Shown in pieces: positions 40,701 to 53,704 of a stretch of 64,000 nucleotides of DNA. The notes under the pieces were generated by a model. That model was not told where the DNA came from and did not search any database. It saw nothing but the letters and a program-made list of their open reading frames with translations. Made by a program: the position numbers and the translations under genes. The DNA is from Vigna angularis (Eukaryota; Streptophyta; Magnoliopsida; Fabales; Fabaceae): assembly GCF_016808095.1 (NCBI RefSeq), contig NC_068974.1:28814825-28878824 (forward strand). Reading direction: 5' to 3'. Each line of letters starts with the position of its first letter. Positions within the stretch are counted from its first letter, which is position 1.

Positions 40701-43700
40701 TATATTTGACTAAACCTAATTGTGAAGAACTTTTCATTCAAAGGTTTAGAGTTGTGACTGTTAGATAAACTCTCCATGTTTGTGAGAAAGGGTTTTGAAA
40801 AACTTTTCATTCACCCCTCTTGATTTTGTCGAAACATAAATATTTTGTTGCACTATTCTAAAAATGAATATAAGTATAGGAAAGGAAACACATGATCAAA
40901 GCTACAAATGTGTCTGTTTTACTGATGAAAAAGCCTGAATAAATCTTTATTCCCTTTCATTGTCTTAAATGGTCTAAGCAATGCACTTAAATATTACCAA
41001 ATACATACTTGGATAAAGATCTTGGAAATCTAGAAAAATTCAGCACACTTAAAAGTTAAGACCTATTAAGAAAGATAGCAAAAATTGCAATAGAATGAAG
41101 ATGGCTTAAAAATATATGGTCAAAGCCTCAGGGTTCCATGTTAAGTGTTGATAAGTGGTTCTCGCATATTTCACAAATGCATACAATGACAGGTTTTAAT
41201 GAACTGACCTATCGGCACGGTGCAAAAGAGGAGTAAGAAACCATCCTTGTGAGCATCCAAGCTTAGCATAAGTAGTCTAACGAGTGCATTCAAATCAAGA
41301 CCAGAATATCAGTTTTTAAAAATTTCTGAACAAGAGTACATATCTCTTCCTTTCCTTTCAAGAGTGAGAAAGTCAAAGAAATACTGTCATTAACCAACTG
41401 CACATTATTTTAGCATATAATTATAGCACTGAAGGAACAACTGCATACCTGATTAACCAACTGGTTTTTGAATTTTTCAGGATTCTTCTTTCGTTCTGAA
41501 TGAAATGCATAAGACACTTGAGCATCCATTCCTACAGTCAACAGTGGGTGATAATTTAACAAGCACTAAAGTAGGACAGGTAAATAAAACTCCTCCAATA
41601 TAATCAACCATCTAAACATTCTAAGAAAAGATAAAAGTAATCAGGCTATAAACAAGAAAAATAACAATGCAGTTGACAATCAATGAATTTAATTTAATAG
41701 GCAGATTTGCTTAATATATTATTAGTACATTTTCACATTTACCTTATAGTTCAAGTTTTCTGTGTACATTTATTTATATTGGAACTTGCAGTGTCATTAT
41801 TTGCAAAAACCTAATCTATAAGAGATCAATGGATGGAAAAGGCCAAGTTAATGCAAGAAAGTGTCAATCAACTAATAATATTCTTCCATAAGTGGAAAAC
41901 ATTTTTAGGGTCCATGAAGTTTAGCCACAGAAGAGCCAGGAATAACTATTCTTACTTACCCATACTGAAGTAATTCCAAAATCCCCCACGAAACGTGTGG
42001 CAACCTTCCTGAAAAGCAGTTAACAACATCCTTTAAAAATTCAAAATTAAAATTGAGGGCGGCACAAAAATTCTTTGACAAGAACCGTCATTCCTCAGTT
42101 TCAATAACTGAACTCAATATTAAAACAAAATAGGAAACCCAATAATATCAGCAGAAGATTTTATTATACTTTTGAGCAGAGTCCCCCAAATAACAAGGTC
42201 CTAATCTCTATTTAATGGGACCCAAATGGAATAATGTTGAAAATAATGTGTTAAAAAGTGAGGTTCGAGTCACTAGAAAAAGAAGCATATAAAACTTTCA
42301 TTGCAAAACACAAAAAAAATTAAGGTATTTTTCTCAGAAGATTGTGAAATAGTATTTAGTGACTCATGGAATGTCTTACCCTATTAAGCTCATCTGCTTC
42401 AGATACACGATGGAAGGCATGCAAAGAATGTGGTAGCTCAAGTGGTGGAATTGGATCACAGGAACCTTCTTTAGGAGCTCTCATTCTCATGAGAATGTGC
42501 CAGCTGAAGGTTAGGGAAGTGAAGAAAAAGTTATCAGAAAACAGCATTTTGTAGAATGTATGCAGAAACTGAATAAAAAATGTGTTAAACATTCATCTAT
42601 TTGCTCTGGATCAAGGGGCATAAGGACTGAACTTGTGAAGTAGCTCAAAGTCTAAGAAAACACATTCCAGTGTCAATGACTCGATTAAAACAAAAAGCTC
42701 TAGTTTTCAATTTGGATTTATTACAAAATCAACATGTCTACATCTATACACAGCTTTGCCATTCGCAACTATACTGTCATTCAGCCATGCAAACAATCAA
42801 ACCAGGAATCATAACCTGGTCACATAAATTTATTTATCGAATATCAATTATAAGGAAATAGGAGTATTGTACTAAGAAAAATGACATTAATCTAAATGTC
42901 AGCCATCTAGGTATAAGAATAATAAAATAATCTCAAAAATTAAATACTAGACCCAGACAACATTACTTGTCAATTTTTATTTCCTTTGCCTTCATGACTT
43001 GATTTAAAAATGACTCTACTGATCCTTGATCTGTTGTTGGGTTCTTCTTCCCCTGTAACGCATAAAAAATGTGTTTACAGTCAATGACTGTTGAAAACTT
43101 CCTAACTTCTAGCATAAATAGAAAAACATTAAAGGAGCTAGAAATCTTTATATATACAGGAAACAAACGGCTATAATATTAGGAAGAAAAGGTAAGAAGT
43201 TCAGGAATATGCCAACATAATAATATGCTCCATATTAAAGTAAATCCAATCAAACAAAGAATTGGCAAAATAAAAACTTTCCATATAAAACTGTAGATCT
43301 AATACTATGAAGTTCATGACAGTGAAAAAACAGGTATAGTATTCTACATGCACTATAAAGTTTCACTGTATGTTTTTCCTACCCAACCAAACGCAAAAGG
43401 CAGATTATTCCCTGTGCCCAGTGGCACAGTGGCAATAGGTGGAGGGTGAGATAATTTGAGATCACAAACAACTCCAAGAAGCCAGCCTGCTGTTCCATCA
43501 CCCCCTGCAACCTAAAGCCAAGATACATCTCAGAAACTCAAACAAAGACCACAAGCATTAAATTTCTTCACAAACAAAATAAAAAACTACTACCCATTAA
43601 ATATTTTTTCTCATAAAAACTCACAATTAACTTCAATTTCTTCATGATCGTTTTAGCAAACTGATCACCCTGCAGATTAAGGCTTTCCAAATTAGCATAC

Positions 43701-44694
43701 ACCGTTCTGAGAACCTCATCAGGCGCCTGCTCCCCCAAATCAAAAACCTGAAAAATTACAACTTCATCAGTTTAATAACCTGACTTCTCTAAAACGAGCT
43801 ACTCAATTCAAAAGGTAAAGTAAATTTTATTAGTTGTTGATAAGAATATCAACATCCATAATAAATCATATGTGACAGAACACCAACGACTGTTTTTCTT
43901 GTTCACCACTGAGATAAGATAGATTGTGTAAACCAAAAGTCACTCGAATCAAAACAACTTGATAAACTTCAAGGATCAGACCCTTCTGAATTGAGCAGCT
44001 CACTTAAGGGTGTATTTGGATTAAATTCAATTCTTCCATAGTTGATTCCGATTCCAATTCCATGTTGAAAGTCAAAACAACAAATACTTGCTTCCATTTT
44101 TTCAATTTTTGGATGTGAATTTAGATTCCAGAATCAATTCTGGTCTCCAGACAAGAATTAAAAGGGTAAATTAAAGCATGTCAACACGAGAAAGTCAATT
44201 ATTAATATAAGTTGTTTTGACGCGAAAATCAATGGCTAATATTTCACGCCCATACGAGAATATTCATTTGAATTTTCTTCATTCAAAATCTCCACCATCA
44301 AAATTCCATACCCGTTTATTCTACTATTTAAATTTCTTTCATAAGTTCCCAGACTAAAATCTCACTGCAAAAAATGTCACAGGAAGAGATCCAAACTCAT
44401 CAAAAAGTCAACCAATCACAAACACGTCAGAATAGAACACCAACAGTTAATTTTCTAGATACGATATTCAATGTGAGGTTAATTATCAACCTGTTTTGGA
44501 TTAAGTAAATTGCGATAGGTTTGGAGAAGATCTCCTCCGAGTTGACCGCCACTCCTGGAGTTGACAAAAACGAGGACGGGACACTCAGGCTGGTGGCCCT
44601 CATTTCCAACGTGAGAGCCCGGTACGAGAATGTGGTCGGGAATTATGAAGTTGCTGATGAAGGAAGAAGAAGCCATTGCCTGGTGTGATGCCAT
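37709..44694 (-). CDS. DGK: Diacylglycerol kinase, plant C1-less type, 487 aa
   Basis: Twelve exons on the minus strand: 44491-44694, 43625-43747, 43383-43511, 42967-43052, 42380-42503, 41960-42008, 41449-41531, 41209-41276, 38825-38899, 38389-38476, 38116-38232 and 37709-38026. Every junction is GT-AG and in phase. The enzyme phosphorylates diacylglycerol to phosphatidic acid. The catalytic domain starts [20 protein letters not shown] (about residues 37-56) and holds [15 protein letters not shown] and [17 protein letters not shown]. The accessory domain has [20 protein letters not shown] and [19 protein letters not shown]. There are no C1 domains, as in the small plant DGKs of about 490 aa. 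The C terminus is acidic ([15 protein letters not shown]). The start is the first ATG in exon 1; an upstream in-frame stretch begins only with GTG. Confidence 0.95.
39660..40060 (-). mobile_element. Copia RNase H/3' fragment in DGK intron 8
   Basis: The minus strand, with frameshifts, reads as the end of a Copia polyprotein: a [12 protein letters not shown] motif, then a [12 protein letters not shown] segment, then a [14 protein letters not shown] tail. It lies within the 2.3-kb intron 8 (38900-41208), sense with respect to DGK. AATCGATTA-rich sequence from about 40480 to 40640 may belong to the same insert. Confidence 0.55.
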
Positions 44695-45640
44695 GTCACG
44701 TGCAGCAGCACAGAGAGACGAACAAATTGAGGCGAAAGTCACGTGACGTCGCTGCTATGTTCCTCCGATTATGTTCGAATTCAGTTTGGGAATTTGATGG
44801 GGCGAATGGTGAAAATTGGAATTGGGAGTGTGAGCAGAATAGAAATGAAGAATGCAAAGCATAAAGTTGAGATAAAAAGTCGAGTTGACCTGAACTGTGT
44901 GCAAAGGCAATGACAGCGTTGGAAAGGAACTACGAGGTTTCTTGTTTACGTGTTTGTTTGGTTTTTTGGGATCCCAGTGGGGTATACGGGTAAAAGAGAC
45001 TGAAGTAGAGACACAGATATAAACTACTGAAAGCCTTTTCCATTGGGCGAACTTAGCAACTGTGTATTTTTTTTTTAAGGTACTCAAAAGCATAATATTA
45101 TTTTTCTAATATATTGATTTTTATTGTTTGTCCTTTTCTTTTGTTATTTTGATATTGTTGTATAAAATTTTAGTTCTTGATCATTGAAAAAGTCTTTACT
45201 GCTGTTAATTAATGATATTACACTTATAATATGGTGTTATCAGAATATAAAGAGTCACTTATCATATTGGCATGACATCTAATATATTACATTATCGTTG
45301 AGAATAAGAAGATGAGATAAAGAACAAAATAGTAAATTGAACATATTATAGAATTGATTTATATATTTAATATAAAACTACTTTTTTAAATTAATTTTAC
45401 TATTTTTATGATGTTATCGAGTTCTATATCTGTAATAAGACCATATGCCTTTTCTAAAGCCCTGTACAATTAATAGCAGTATTTATTGTGAAAGGAAATC
45501 ACGATTCTTGAATATTTAAAATGACAATGCAGAGAAATACAAAATAGGTAGAGTACACTGAACAATTCTATGATCAAACGTAAGCAGAGAAAATCAAATA
45601 TGGTTGTTGATGTTCTTTTAAGGAAACACACCTTGCTTAC
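44695..45640. other. DGK promoter side and intergenic sequence
   Basis: No gene seen. A CACGTGAC string just upstream of the DGK start (about 44695-44702 and 44740-44747) contains the G-box core CACGTG or ACGTGAC. Beyond about 45050 the sequence is AT-rich. CTTAC at 45636-45640 is the target-site copy of the next element. Confidence 0.45.
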
Positions 45641-46198
45641 GGTTTCGGTTGGGGTGCGGAGATCCTTAAAACATTTCTGGTAGTACCGAAGATTGGGTAG
45701 ACGCTAAAGATGGGGTGGACCAATATTGTGGATGTTACGTACCGGGCGAACGCACCCTGGCAGACGGACACCTGTTAAAGGCACTCCGACGCTCAAGTTA
45801 GTAATGTAATCAAGCGGTAAGTAATGCATGTATATATTGCATCCTGGTCTGAAGTCATACCTGAGACCTTTATTTATACTGGTTGTAATGGGTTTTTACC
45901 TTTTGTCGGCCTAATGAAGGCCCAATCACACCTTAATCTCCATTAGGGGCTTTAATGAGCTTTTACTGTTTATAATCTAATCATGCAGTTTGTTCGGCCA
46001 GGATGGTCGGTCAGTATGGGTGGTCGGCTTGGTCGGCCGGGGTATTTGGCCTGGTGTTGGCCTAAGAAGAACCTTTCGGTCTTAGGAATAGTCGTTCGGT
46101 CTGGACCATGTGGTCGACCAGAATGATTGGCCTGATGGTTGGCTCGAACGGTCGGCTTGGAAGGAGACCTTACGGTACCCTAGGTACCATACGGTACA
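45641..46198 (-). repeat. 3' LTR (558 bp) of the non-autonomous element
   Basis: It matches the other LTR from TTTCGGTTGGG through GGCCCAATCACACCTTAA, and again at the outer CCATACGGTACA end. It carries about 240 bp in between that the other LTR lacks. Confidence 0.8.
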
Positions 46199-47432
46199 TC
46201 AGCCCCCCAAGCCCGAGTATGATGTTAATGATGTAAAGGGTTTTAGTAGATGGCCTTCCTGGAAAGGACGTTTGCCCTGGTTGGCCTTTGTTTCTGAGTC
46301 ATCTCTGCTTGTTGGTGAGCGGATGGAAGATAAAGAGTTGTGCTTTGTTGAGGCCATTCGAGGCCGAGAATTTGAGGCCTTTGGGAGGCTGAGAATTTGG
46401 GGCCATCAAGGGCCAAGTTGAGGCCGAACGATAGAGGTTGTGAAGTTGAGACCAAGCTATGGCCGAGAAGTTGAGACCAATGGATGGTCGAACGATCGAG
46501 GCCACTCGAGGTCGAGAAGTTGAGGCCAGGCTATGATCGAGAGGTCGAGGTCGTGGTGGCCGAGAAGTTGAGGTCGAGGAGGCCAATCAAGTGAGGCCGA
46601 AGAAGCCAAGTGTTTGAGGCCTTTGGAGGCTGAAAGCTTGAAACCATTTCCAGGCCGAACGGTTGAAGCCGTAGAGGCCGAGGAGTTGAGGCCTTTGAAG
46701 GTCGAGGAGTTGAGGCCGAGAAGGCCAAGTTGAGGCTATGTAGTGGCCGAACGGTTGAGGGCGCAGAGGCCGATTTGAGGCCTTTGAAGGCCGAGAAGTT
46801 AAGGCCGAGAAGGCCATGTTGAGACCGTACAACCAAATGATCTGACGTTGATGCCAATTTTCACCATGTACCTAGAGGCCTGGTTTAAGAAAGTACCTGA
46901 TTACTACGGCCGAACGGCTGAGGCCTTTGGAGGCCAAAAACTTGAAACCATTTCAAGGCTGAGCGATTGAGGCTGTAGAGGCCGAGGAGTTGAGGCCTTT
47001 GAACTCCGAGGAATTGAGGCCAAGAAGGCCAAGTTGAGGCCAAGCAGTGGTCGAACGGTCGAGGCCTATGAAGGCCGATTGGTTGAGGCCGTGGTGGCCG
47101 AGAATGTTGAGGCCTCTGAAGGCCGAACGGTTGATGCCAAATTTGGCTAGGTACCTGCGAGGCTAGGTTCGAGGAATTACCTTGGAGGCCGAACGGTCGG
47201 GTGTTGGAGGCCAAACTTGGCTAAGAGGTTGAAAAGCCAAATGACTGAGCAAGGGAAGCTGAGAGGACGAAAAGTGGAGACCGAATGGCCGTGCGAACGA
47301 GGCCAAGTGGCCAAGTAGACAAGACCGAGTTGTCAGGTATACGAGGCCGAGTATAAGAGGCTGAAAGTTTGAGTTGACGTTCTTCTGAGGCACCACTCAC
47401 TGGTTCCTTGTGGGTACAGTGGGGAATACCAG
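46199..47432. repeat. Internal degenerate repeats of a GGCCGA(G/A)-TTGAGGCC phrase
   Basis: The phrases GAGGCCGAACGGTTGAGGCC, GAGGCCGAGGAGTTGAGGCC and close variants recur dozens of times at irregular 20-40-bp spacing throughout the internal region. Confidence 0.8.
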
Positions 47433-47457
47433 CTATGCCCCACGGTGGGCGCCAAAA

Positions 47458-47777
47458 TGTTTCGGTTGGGATGTGGAGATCCCTTAAAACATTCCTGGTA
47501 GTACTGAAGATTGGGTAGACACTAAAGATGGGGCGGACGAACACTGTGGACACTACGTACCGGGCGGACGCACCTTGGCGGGCGAGCACCTGTCAAAGGC
47601 ACTCCGACGCTCAAGTTAGTAATGTAATCGAGCGGTAAGTAATGCATGTATATATTGCATCCAAGTCTGAAGTCATACCTGAGACCTTTATTTATACTGG
47701 TTATAATGGGCTTTTACCTTTCATCGGCCTAATGACGGCCCAATCACACCTTAATACCCTTGATACCGTAGGATACA
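47458..47777 (-). repeat. 5' LTR (320 bp) of the non-autonomous element
   Basis: Read on the minus strand it starts TGTATCCTACGG and ends CCGAAACA, with canonical TG...CA termini. Relative to its partner it is missing about 240 bp near the start. Confidence 0.8.
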
Positions 47778-47782
47778 CTTAC

Positions 47783-48289
47783 TGGAACAAAATTTCTTAA
47801 GTTTGATGATAAAAAGAATTTTATTAAAATGATGACAACCAATCTTGGGTTTTTCTAGGGTTCTTTAAATAGTCACCAAATTTATTTTCAGCTAGATTAG
47901 AAAGGTAAAATGTTTTATGTACACAAAGGATCTTTAAGGGAGCAACTCATAAAAGTATGTGAGGGTATATTAAAGAATATGATAAGGCTTTTAAAACTTT
48001 GGAGATTTTGAATGATAATTTCTTTTGGTCACACTTGAGAAAGGGTAATGAAAGTTTGATATATAATTTTTTTATACCCATTTTCCATTTACTATTTTAA
48101 TTTTTAAGTTTTTTTTTATAAATAAAAGTTCACTTTTTAAAGAATATTTTATTTCTAAACCTACGTTGTCAAGTGGTTTTTCTTTCCCTTTAAGAAAGAA
48201 AATACATGTTTAAATATTTTTTAAAAAAGTGGATCACTTGTCTAAAGGCTTAAATTTAAAGTTCAATTATACGTACTTTAATTTGTTTC
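47783..48289. other. Intergenic, possibly Gypsy-derived
   Basis: No clear domain seen. The integrase relic downstream suggests that this AT-rich stretch may also be an eroded retroelement. Confidence 0.3.
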
Positions 48290-48830
48290 ATCCTGCATTC
48301 CACCAAATTTCTTTCTGCACTCCCTCAATCGGATTTTGCTTTTCGGAACACACTAGATCAATTTCAAAAATATATTTTGGGTGTTGCTCCCTCCACCACC
48401 ACCCATTCATATTTTACCCCTCTCTTTATTTTTCCATTCCTATTTTACCCTTAGTAAAATTTTAGGGTTAATATTTTTTAACTTCTACCCACTCCAATCC
48501 TCTATATGTATGCAGCGGTAACTCTTATTCCTCTTTATCGTATGTCCCCTCATTGTTTCATTGTGTTCTTCTTCCTCTTTTTCACGTTCCACTTCTTCCT
48601 CTCATGAGTAAATAAATAGGGTTAAAATAAAAAGGGTTACTTTTGTAATTAATTTTTTTTTGCAAAAAGGTTGGAGAAGTGGAGGGTGGTGGTGGTGGGA
48701 GCAAACCCCATGTCTTTTTGGAAGACACTTTTTCCACCTCTATTGTGGATCAAACTTTCCGAAAGCTTACAAATGGGGTACAAGAAGAAATTTGATATGG
48801 TGTAGAAAGAAATACCCTCTACTTTATAAA
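48290..48830. mobile_element. TIR (MULE-like) element, ends approximate
   Basis: The arms face each other: TTTCTTTCTGCACTCC near 48308 and the inverse TTTCTTTCTACACC near 48815 lie outermost, with GGGTGTTGCTCCCTCCACCA near 48378 and its inverse near 48685 further in. The TIRs are long (over 120 bp) but diverged, and I could not fix a duplication. Confidence 0.5.
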
Positions 48831-48837
48831 TAAGGAA

Positions 48838-49330
48838 AGATAATGATTCAATCTTAATGGTTATGGATAGATTTTTAAAAATAGTCCATTTTATTCCGGT
48901 CATTAAGTTGATTATGTGTATCATATTATAAATTTCTTCTTTAATGAGGTTGGGTAACTCTATTACTTTTAAGGAGTATTATGTATAATAGATATTAAAA
49001 ATTCTTGAATATTTTTAAAATACATTTATGCAAAAATGTGAAATTAAAATCTTAATTTTTATTGCTCATCATTCCCAACTTGGTAATCAACATAAAGGGT
49101 CAATATAACTATTTAGATGCACAATTACTAAGAACCTAAAAAAATGAGTAAAAACGTTCACTTTTTGTTAAGTTTTCGTATAATAGAGTGGTTAACAACT
49201 TATTATTCTCCTTTTGAGGTTATATATGGATTAAATCCATTAAAATCTCTTATAGTTCTTCTTGATTATAACTCTATGATATGCTATGGTGGTTTTGAGA
49301 AAGCACAATTTGTAGAAGAATTACACTATT
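48838..49330 (+). pseudogene. Ty3/Gypsy integrase relic
   Basis: Reading across stops and frameshifts gives DSILMVMDRFLKIVHFIPV near 48845, matching the integrase core segment that normally reads DRFSKMAHF. Near 49195 it gives TYYSPFEVIYGLNPLKSL, the segment following the catalytic Glu. The catalytic residues between are not recognisable. The left end abuts the TIR element at 48290-48830. Confidence 0.7.
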
Positions 49331-49439
49331 GTCAAAGCAAAAATTGGGAAGAATGTTGGTTAATCATCAAATCCAATAGTAGCTTTATCTCTGAGTTCTT
49401 TTCGAACATGTATATAAAATTACACCACTCATGGTGAAA

Positions 49440-52400
49440 AAAAAAATATAACCATTTCGGCTTTTACATTTTCTTCAAGCCCATTTCATATACACACTAA
49501 GATGACTTCCAAAAATCTCCATTTACATTTCCATCTTTCCAAATTTATAAGTTTTAAGGATCAGAACATGCAACAACAAAAAAGTAATTCTAAAAGAAGA
49601 AAAAAAATATCAAAAAAATGTGTGAAACCAAAGTGTATGCGTTAATTATGCATGCAAACTAACAATGAAAGTAATGTAGAATATGCAGAAGTAGAATGCA
49701 TCACTTAACTACTCTTACCCTTTGTTTGGTGACAAAAATAGAGTGAACAAGAATAGAAATGTAGAAAATAAAAAAAAAACAAATAAAGTCAATACGTTTG
49801 TTTGAAGAAAAATAAGAAATGAAAAAATTGGAAAGGAGAGAGGATTATTAATTATTTTCATTTTAATTTTGCTTTGTCTTTAGGGCTTATTAGTATTTAG
49901 TCTTTATATTTAGGCTTTTATTTATTTTGGTTCTTACATTTTATTTTATTTAATTGAGTCTACATTTAAAAAAAAAATAATTAAATCTCTATTTTTGTTT
50001 AAAAGTTTCAATAAATATAATGAGTTGTTCTTCATTTATAATTTGCTTACAAAATATATACTTTAGTCACTATTAGATCAACATTTTGAGAGTTGTGACT
50101 TGTAGTCTCTATTATTTCGAGAGGCTGCATAGAAATTTTGTTAATATTATCAAAATTATCATAAACCTTACCTAGTGATTTTAACTCATTGAGATGGTTT
50201 GGAATCTGTTGAACATGATTTGCATATTCGCATTGTCCAGCAGGAAGAACAACATGTATTGTCTGGTCAACAAATAGAGCTTGTTCTTTTAACTTCATTA
50301 AATCTTTCATATATGATAATAAGGGTGTCACATATTTTCTTAGTGCTTGAATCCATAAATTTTTCTATATTCTTTTTCAAGACTTGTGAACTTTGGAGAT
50401 AAGAAAATACCTTTTTTTTGTCTGACCATCTCTTTCTCATCAGTAACTCACCCTCTTCATTACACCTCTTCATTAAGAGGTATATAGTTTTCGTTTTCAA
50501 CTATATTCCACATGTTAATATGACATGATTCAGAATAGGAAAATGATTTTTTGACACACTTAAATATTTTACATTCATTTGACATTACCCTTACTTATTT
50601 TTTACTTTTTTCTTTCTTGAAAAAACAAAAATAATACTTCGACACACATGTTTGCTTTTCACATTCAAATGACACAATGGGTTCCACTTTTTCTTTTAAT
50701 ATTTATTAAAGATGAAAGGGTAATTTTGGAAGAAATAATTGAAAAGTAGCGTGTCAATTGAATGTTTTTGCCACGTGGGCTTGAAAAAATACAAAACTTT
50801 ACACTTTTTAAATCATTTTACCTTTGTATCTTGTGTCAAATGAACGTAAAAGTATGTCATGGTACTATTTCTCCTCATAATGTTATCATTCTCTATTTCT
50901 AGTAGTTGAATTGTTCCTCTTAAAAAAATACGGTAAATAACGTAGTCTTTGTTTTCCATCGAAAAAAGAAACTTTCCTCACGTCAATAACTAACCACTAA
51001 GAGTACCGCTTAACTCTCTGCATAATTTTTTTTGTTAAGAAAACCCAAATACATACTTTTCAAATCTAATTGATCCAGTTTCATAAAAAGAAACTTCAAA
51101 GTTGATTGCAATTTTGAAACTATTGGCCAATGATAAAACACCGTATCCATACAATGAACTTAATGAAGCTAACATCAAAGTGATGGTAGATCAGTAATTC
51201 AGGGAAGCAATCGCCATCAAGCTTTTCATTTTCCGCCAAGTAACTATCGGTAGCGGGTTATTATATATGTGATCTTCAATGTATATGATTAAACCAAATA
51301 ATTAGACCAAAATTTATACAAGTTAAGTATTAAAACTAAATTTATCCTAACTCATTCTATAAACAACCCCGAAAGAAGAAAAAAATGGAGAAGTTTGTAG
51401 ATGTGAGCGAGAGAATATGACAATATTTAAAGAAAGAAAGTAGAAAAACATTGAACCAAATAACATTTGACCTACATCATACAGTGTTAGATAGAGGTTG
51501 ATGAAAATCTGGACCTAATTTCAAAGCATTTTGAACGCAGAATAAGGCAATGCTAGCCAGCATTAAGCAACCAACACCTTACTTGCTGTGAAGAACAAAA
51601 TAAATTGTGACATGGCTGACTTCATTTCATGGACAAGGTAATGACACCTGTAATTGATGCTGTTTTACTCCTTTTAAGGTCTCCTACCATGGAAATTTCT
51701 CTACTCATCCAAAAACTTGTGGAGAAGAAGGTGACACATCATAACACCATTTTATTAACACAACAAAACTATAAACTTTTCAGAATTGACTAAAGTAAAA
51801 AACTCAAATGGTAGTTGATTAAGTAAGGAATGTTTTATTTAACAGAGGGAATTCATTAATTCTCTTCATCATGTTGATATAAAATTTGCTAATTAAGAAT
51901 AATTTAATTTTTTAAATTCATTTTGTATTGATAAATATTAATAATTCGTTTAATATTATGGATTTAATTCTATTCAGTGATAATTTAAAATCTTACATAA
52001 TTCTTGACATTATATAAAATCGTTAGTATGAGAAGTACTATTGTCGTTATTATAATGATAATAAATATGTTATTTATATATCTTTTTCCTTTCTTCATGA
52101 TAATGTTAAGGAAAACTATGTTGTTCCAAATTGCATTTCAAAAATGTGTAATGTATTGCACAATATAAGGCCAAATTGGACTAATAATGATTTTAAAATT
52201 TTTGTTTAGGAAATAAATTATTAGAGTTGAAAAACAAACGAGTGGGTGTGGGAAGATTTTTGACCAAAGAACACCCTTTTTCTGACCCAAAACAACAATC
52301 GTCACGCTTACATCAGAATCGAATAGAAAGAAAAAATGAAAAAGTAATCTTCACCAAACAGTAATTTTTGCAGCACATTTGTTTTTTTAATTTCTTGGAA

Positions 52401-53692
52401 AAAGCACCAGTTTAATGTTTTAGAAAAAATTTCAAAGCGGTAAATTTAAAAAATAATTATAATTATATTAAAATAACATGAATACGCTGAAAGTGTTAGA
52501 TAAAAACAAAGTCTGAAATCAAATAAAATAAAAAATAAATATGAGTTTATATACATATAAAATATCTTCTTTATTAAAAAGTTTTTTGAAGTGATAACAA
52601 AAATAAATTTGTTAGAGTCTACATAACATATGATATTAAAGACAGTGTGAAACTAAATAATTTTAAAAGTTGAAATTTTTATAACATTTTAAATTGAAGT
52701 AGTAAGTGACACGAGTTCAACTTAAAAAAATCTTTATATTAAAGTTGTTTCATCCTAATAACCTAATTTCTTTTAATAAAATCATGCGACTTATCCATAC
52801 ATGTAATTATTTTTAAATCTATTAATTTTTTGTAATTTAAAAAAAGATCACAAGGAGACTCAGTAAACCTAAAACATGTGATTAAAGTGGAAGAAAAAAT
52901 TACTCTTATTAATTGAACGTGATCACTGGATTAAGTCTAAAATTCAGAAATACAATCCTCTAACTTCGAAAAATGTTACTAAGTTAAAGATAACACCACC
53001 GTACACACCAAGAAGAAAACGTGATAAGTTTTATATTAGTCACTTTTTGAAACCTTTCTCTCCCCTTCACACCCTTGTAGAAGTTTTATGCATAGTCAAA
53101 CGAAACCCCACAAGGAAGCAGTATAGTGAAAGAGAAAAAGTGGAGCATATTTTCTGCAAACGTTGTTAAGGAGATTTAACAACCGTACCGTCCATGATTC
53201 TACACAATACGTAAAAACTGTAAGGTCAAGCAAAAAAGTTCAAAAATCGTTTTCTACCTGCTTCTCTTCACTGGTTTTACAATGGAAAAAGTCAGCTCCC
53301 TTGCATGTCCTTTTCAGTTTTGAATTTCGTTAACCCTGTTCTGTCCTATAACGTCACGTGCCATAGTTTCATATGTGCCCATATGAGATGCGTAAACCGT
53401 ACATGGATGCAAGTATTCTACGTATATGTATTCATTGTGAAAGAAAATCTAGACAGAATACTATACATTAATTCTACTTCTATATACGAGGACCGACATC
53501 ACTCTTATTATAATTAGATGTTTCTGATATCTGACACTCTTTTATACTTATCGAAAACATGTATGGTGACACTTTTAATTAGATATTAGTTAAAACAAAA
53601 CTTTTTTGTTAATTTGGACATTTAATTCAATATATATACTCAACTTTGACCAACATTTCTATATATAGATAGATAGGCTAAAGAGTAATATA
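49440..53692. other. AT-rich intergenic, no intact gene
   Basis: No gene is supported over 4.2 kb except a possible small retroelement remnant near 50.1-50.5 kb (separate entry). Confidence 0.4.
50060..50500 (-). pseudogene. Possible Copia gag remnant
   Basis: The minus strand contains LNELKSLGKVYDNFDNINKI, which resembles the helical gag segment LKSLGK...NKILRSLP of Copia polyproteins. An overlapping frame upstream (50267-50500) is rich in Lys and Glu. Only this short motif supports the call. Confidence 0.35.
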
Positions 53693-53704
53693 TGTTAGTG
53701 TGTG

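Larger units (their letters stand above)
45641..47777 (-). mobile_element. Non-autonomous LTR retrotransposon (LARD/TRIM-like), TSD CTTAC
   Basis: The element lies in minus orientation. Its 5' LTR is 47458-47777 and its 3' LTR 45641-46198. Next to the 5' LTR the minus strand reads TTTTGGCGCCCACCGTGGGG, a primer-binding-site-like sequence of the TGGCGCC class seen in several plant Gypsy lineages. Next to the 3' LTR it reads CTTGGGGGGCTGA, a polypurine tract. CTTAC flanks both ends (45636-45640 and 47778-47782). The internal 1.26 kb encodes no gag or pol; it is made of degenerate GAGGCCGAACGGTTGAGGCC-like repeats. Long overlapping frames there are by-products of that repeat. Confidence 0.85.

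Noticed and set aside
46110..47589. Several open frames of 70-122 codons on both strands
   Set aside because: They arise from the GAGGCC/GGCCGA repeats inside a non-autonomous LTR element and encode repetitive, unconserved strings.
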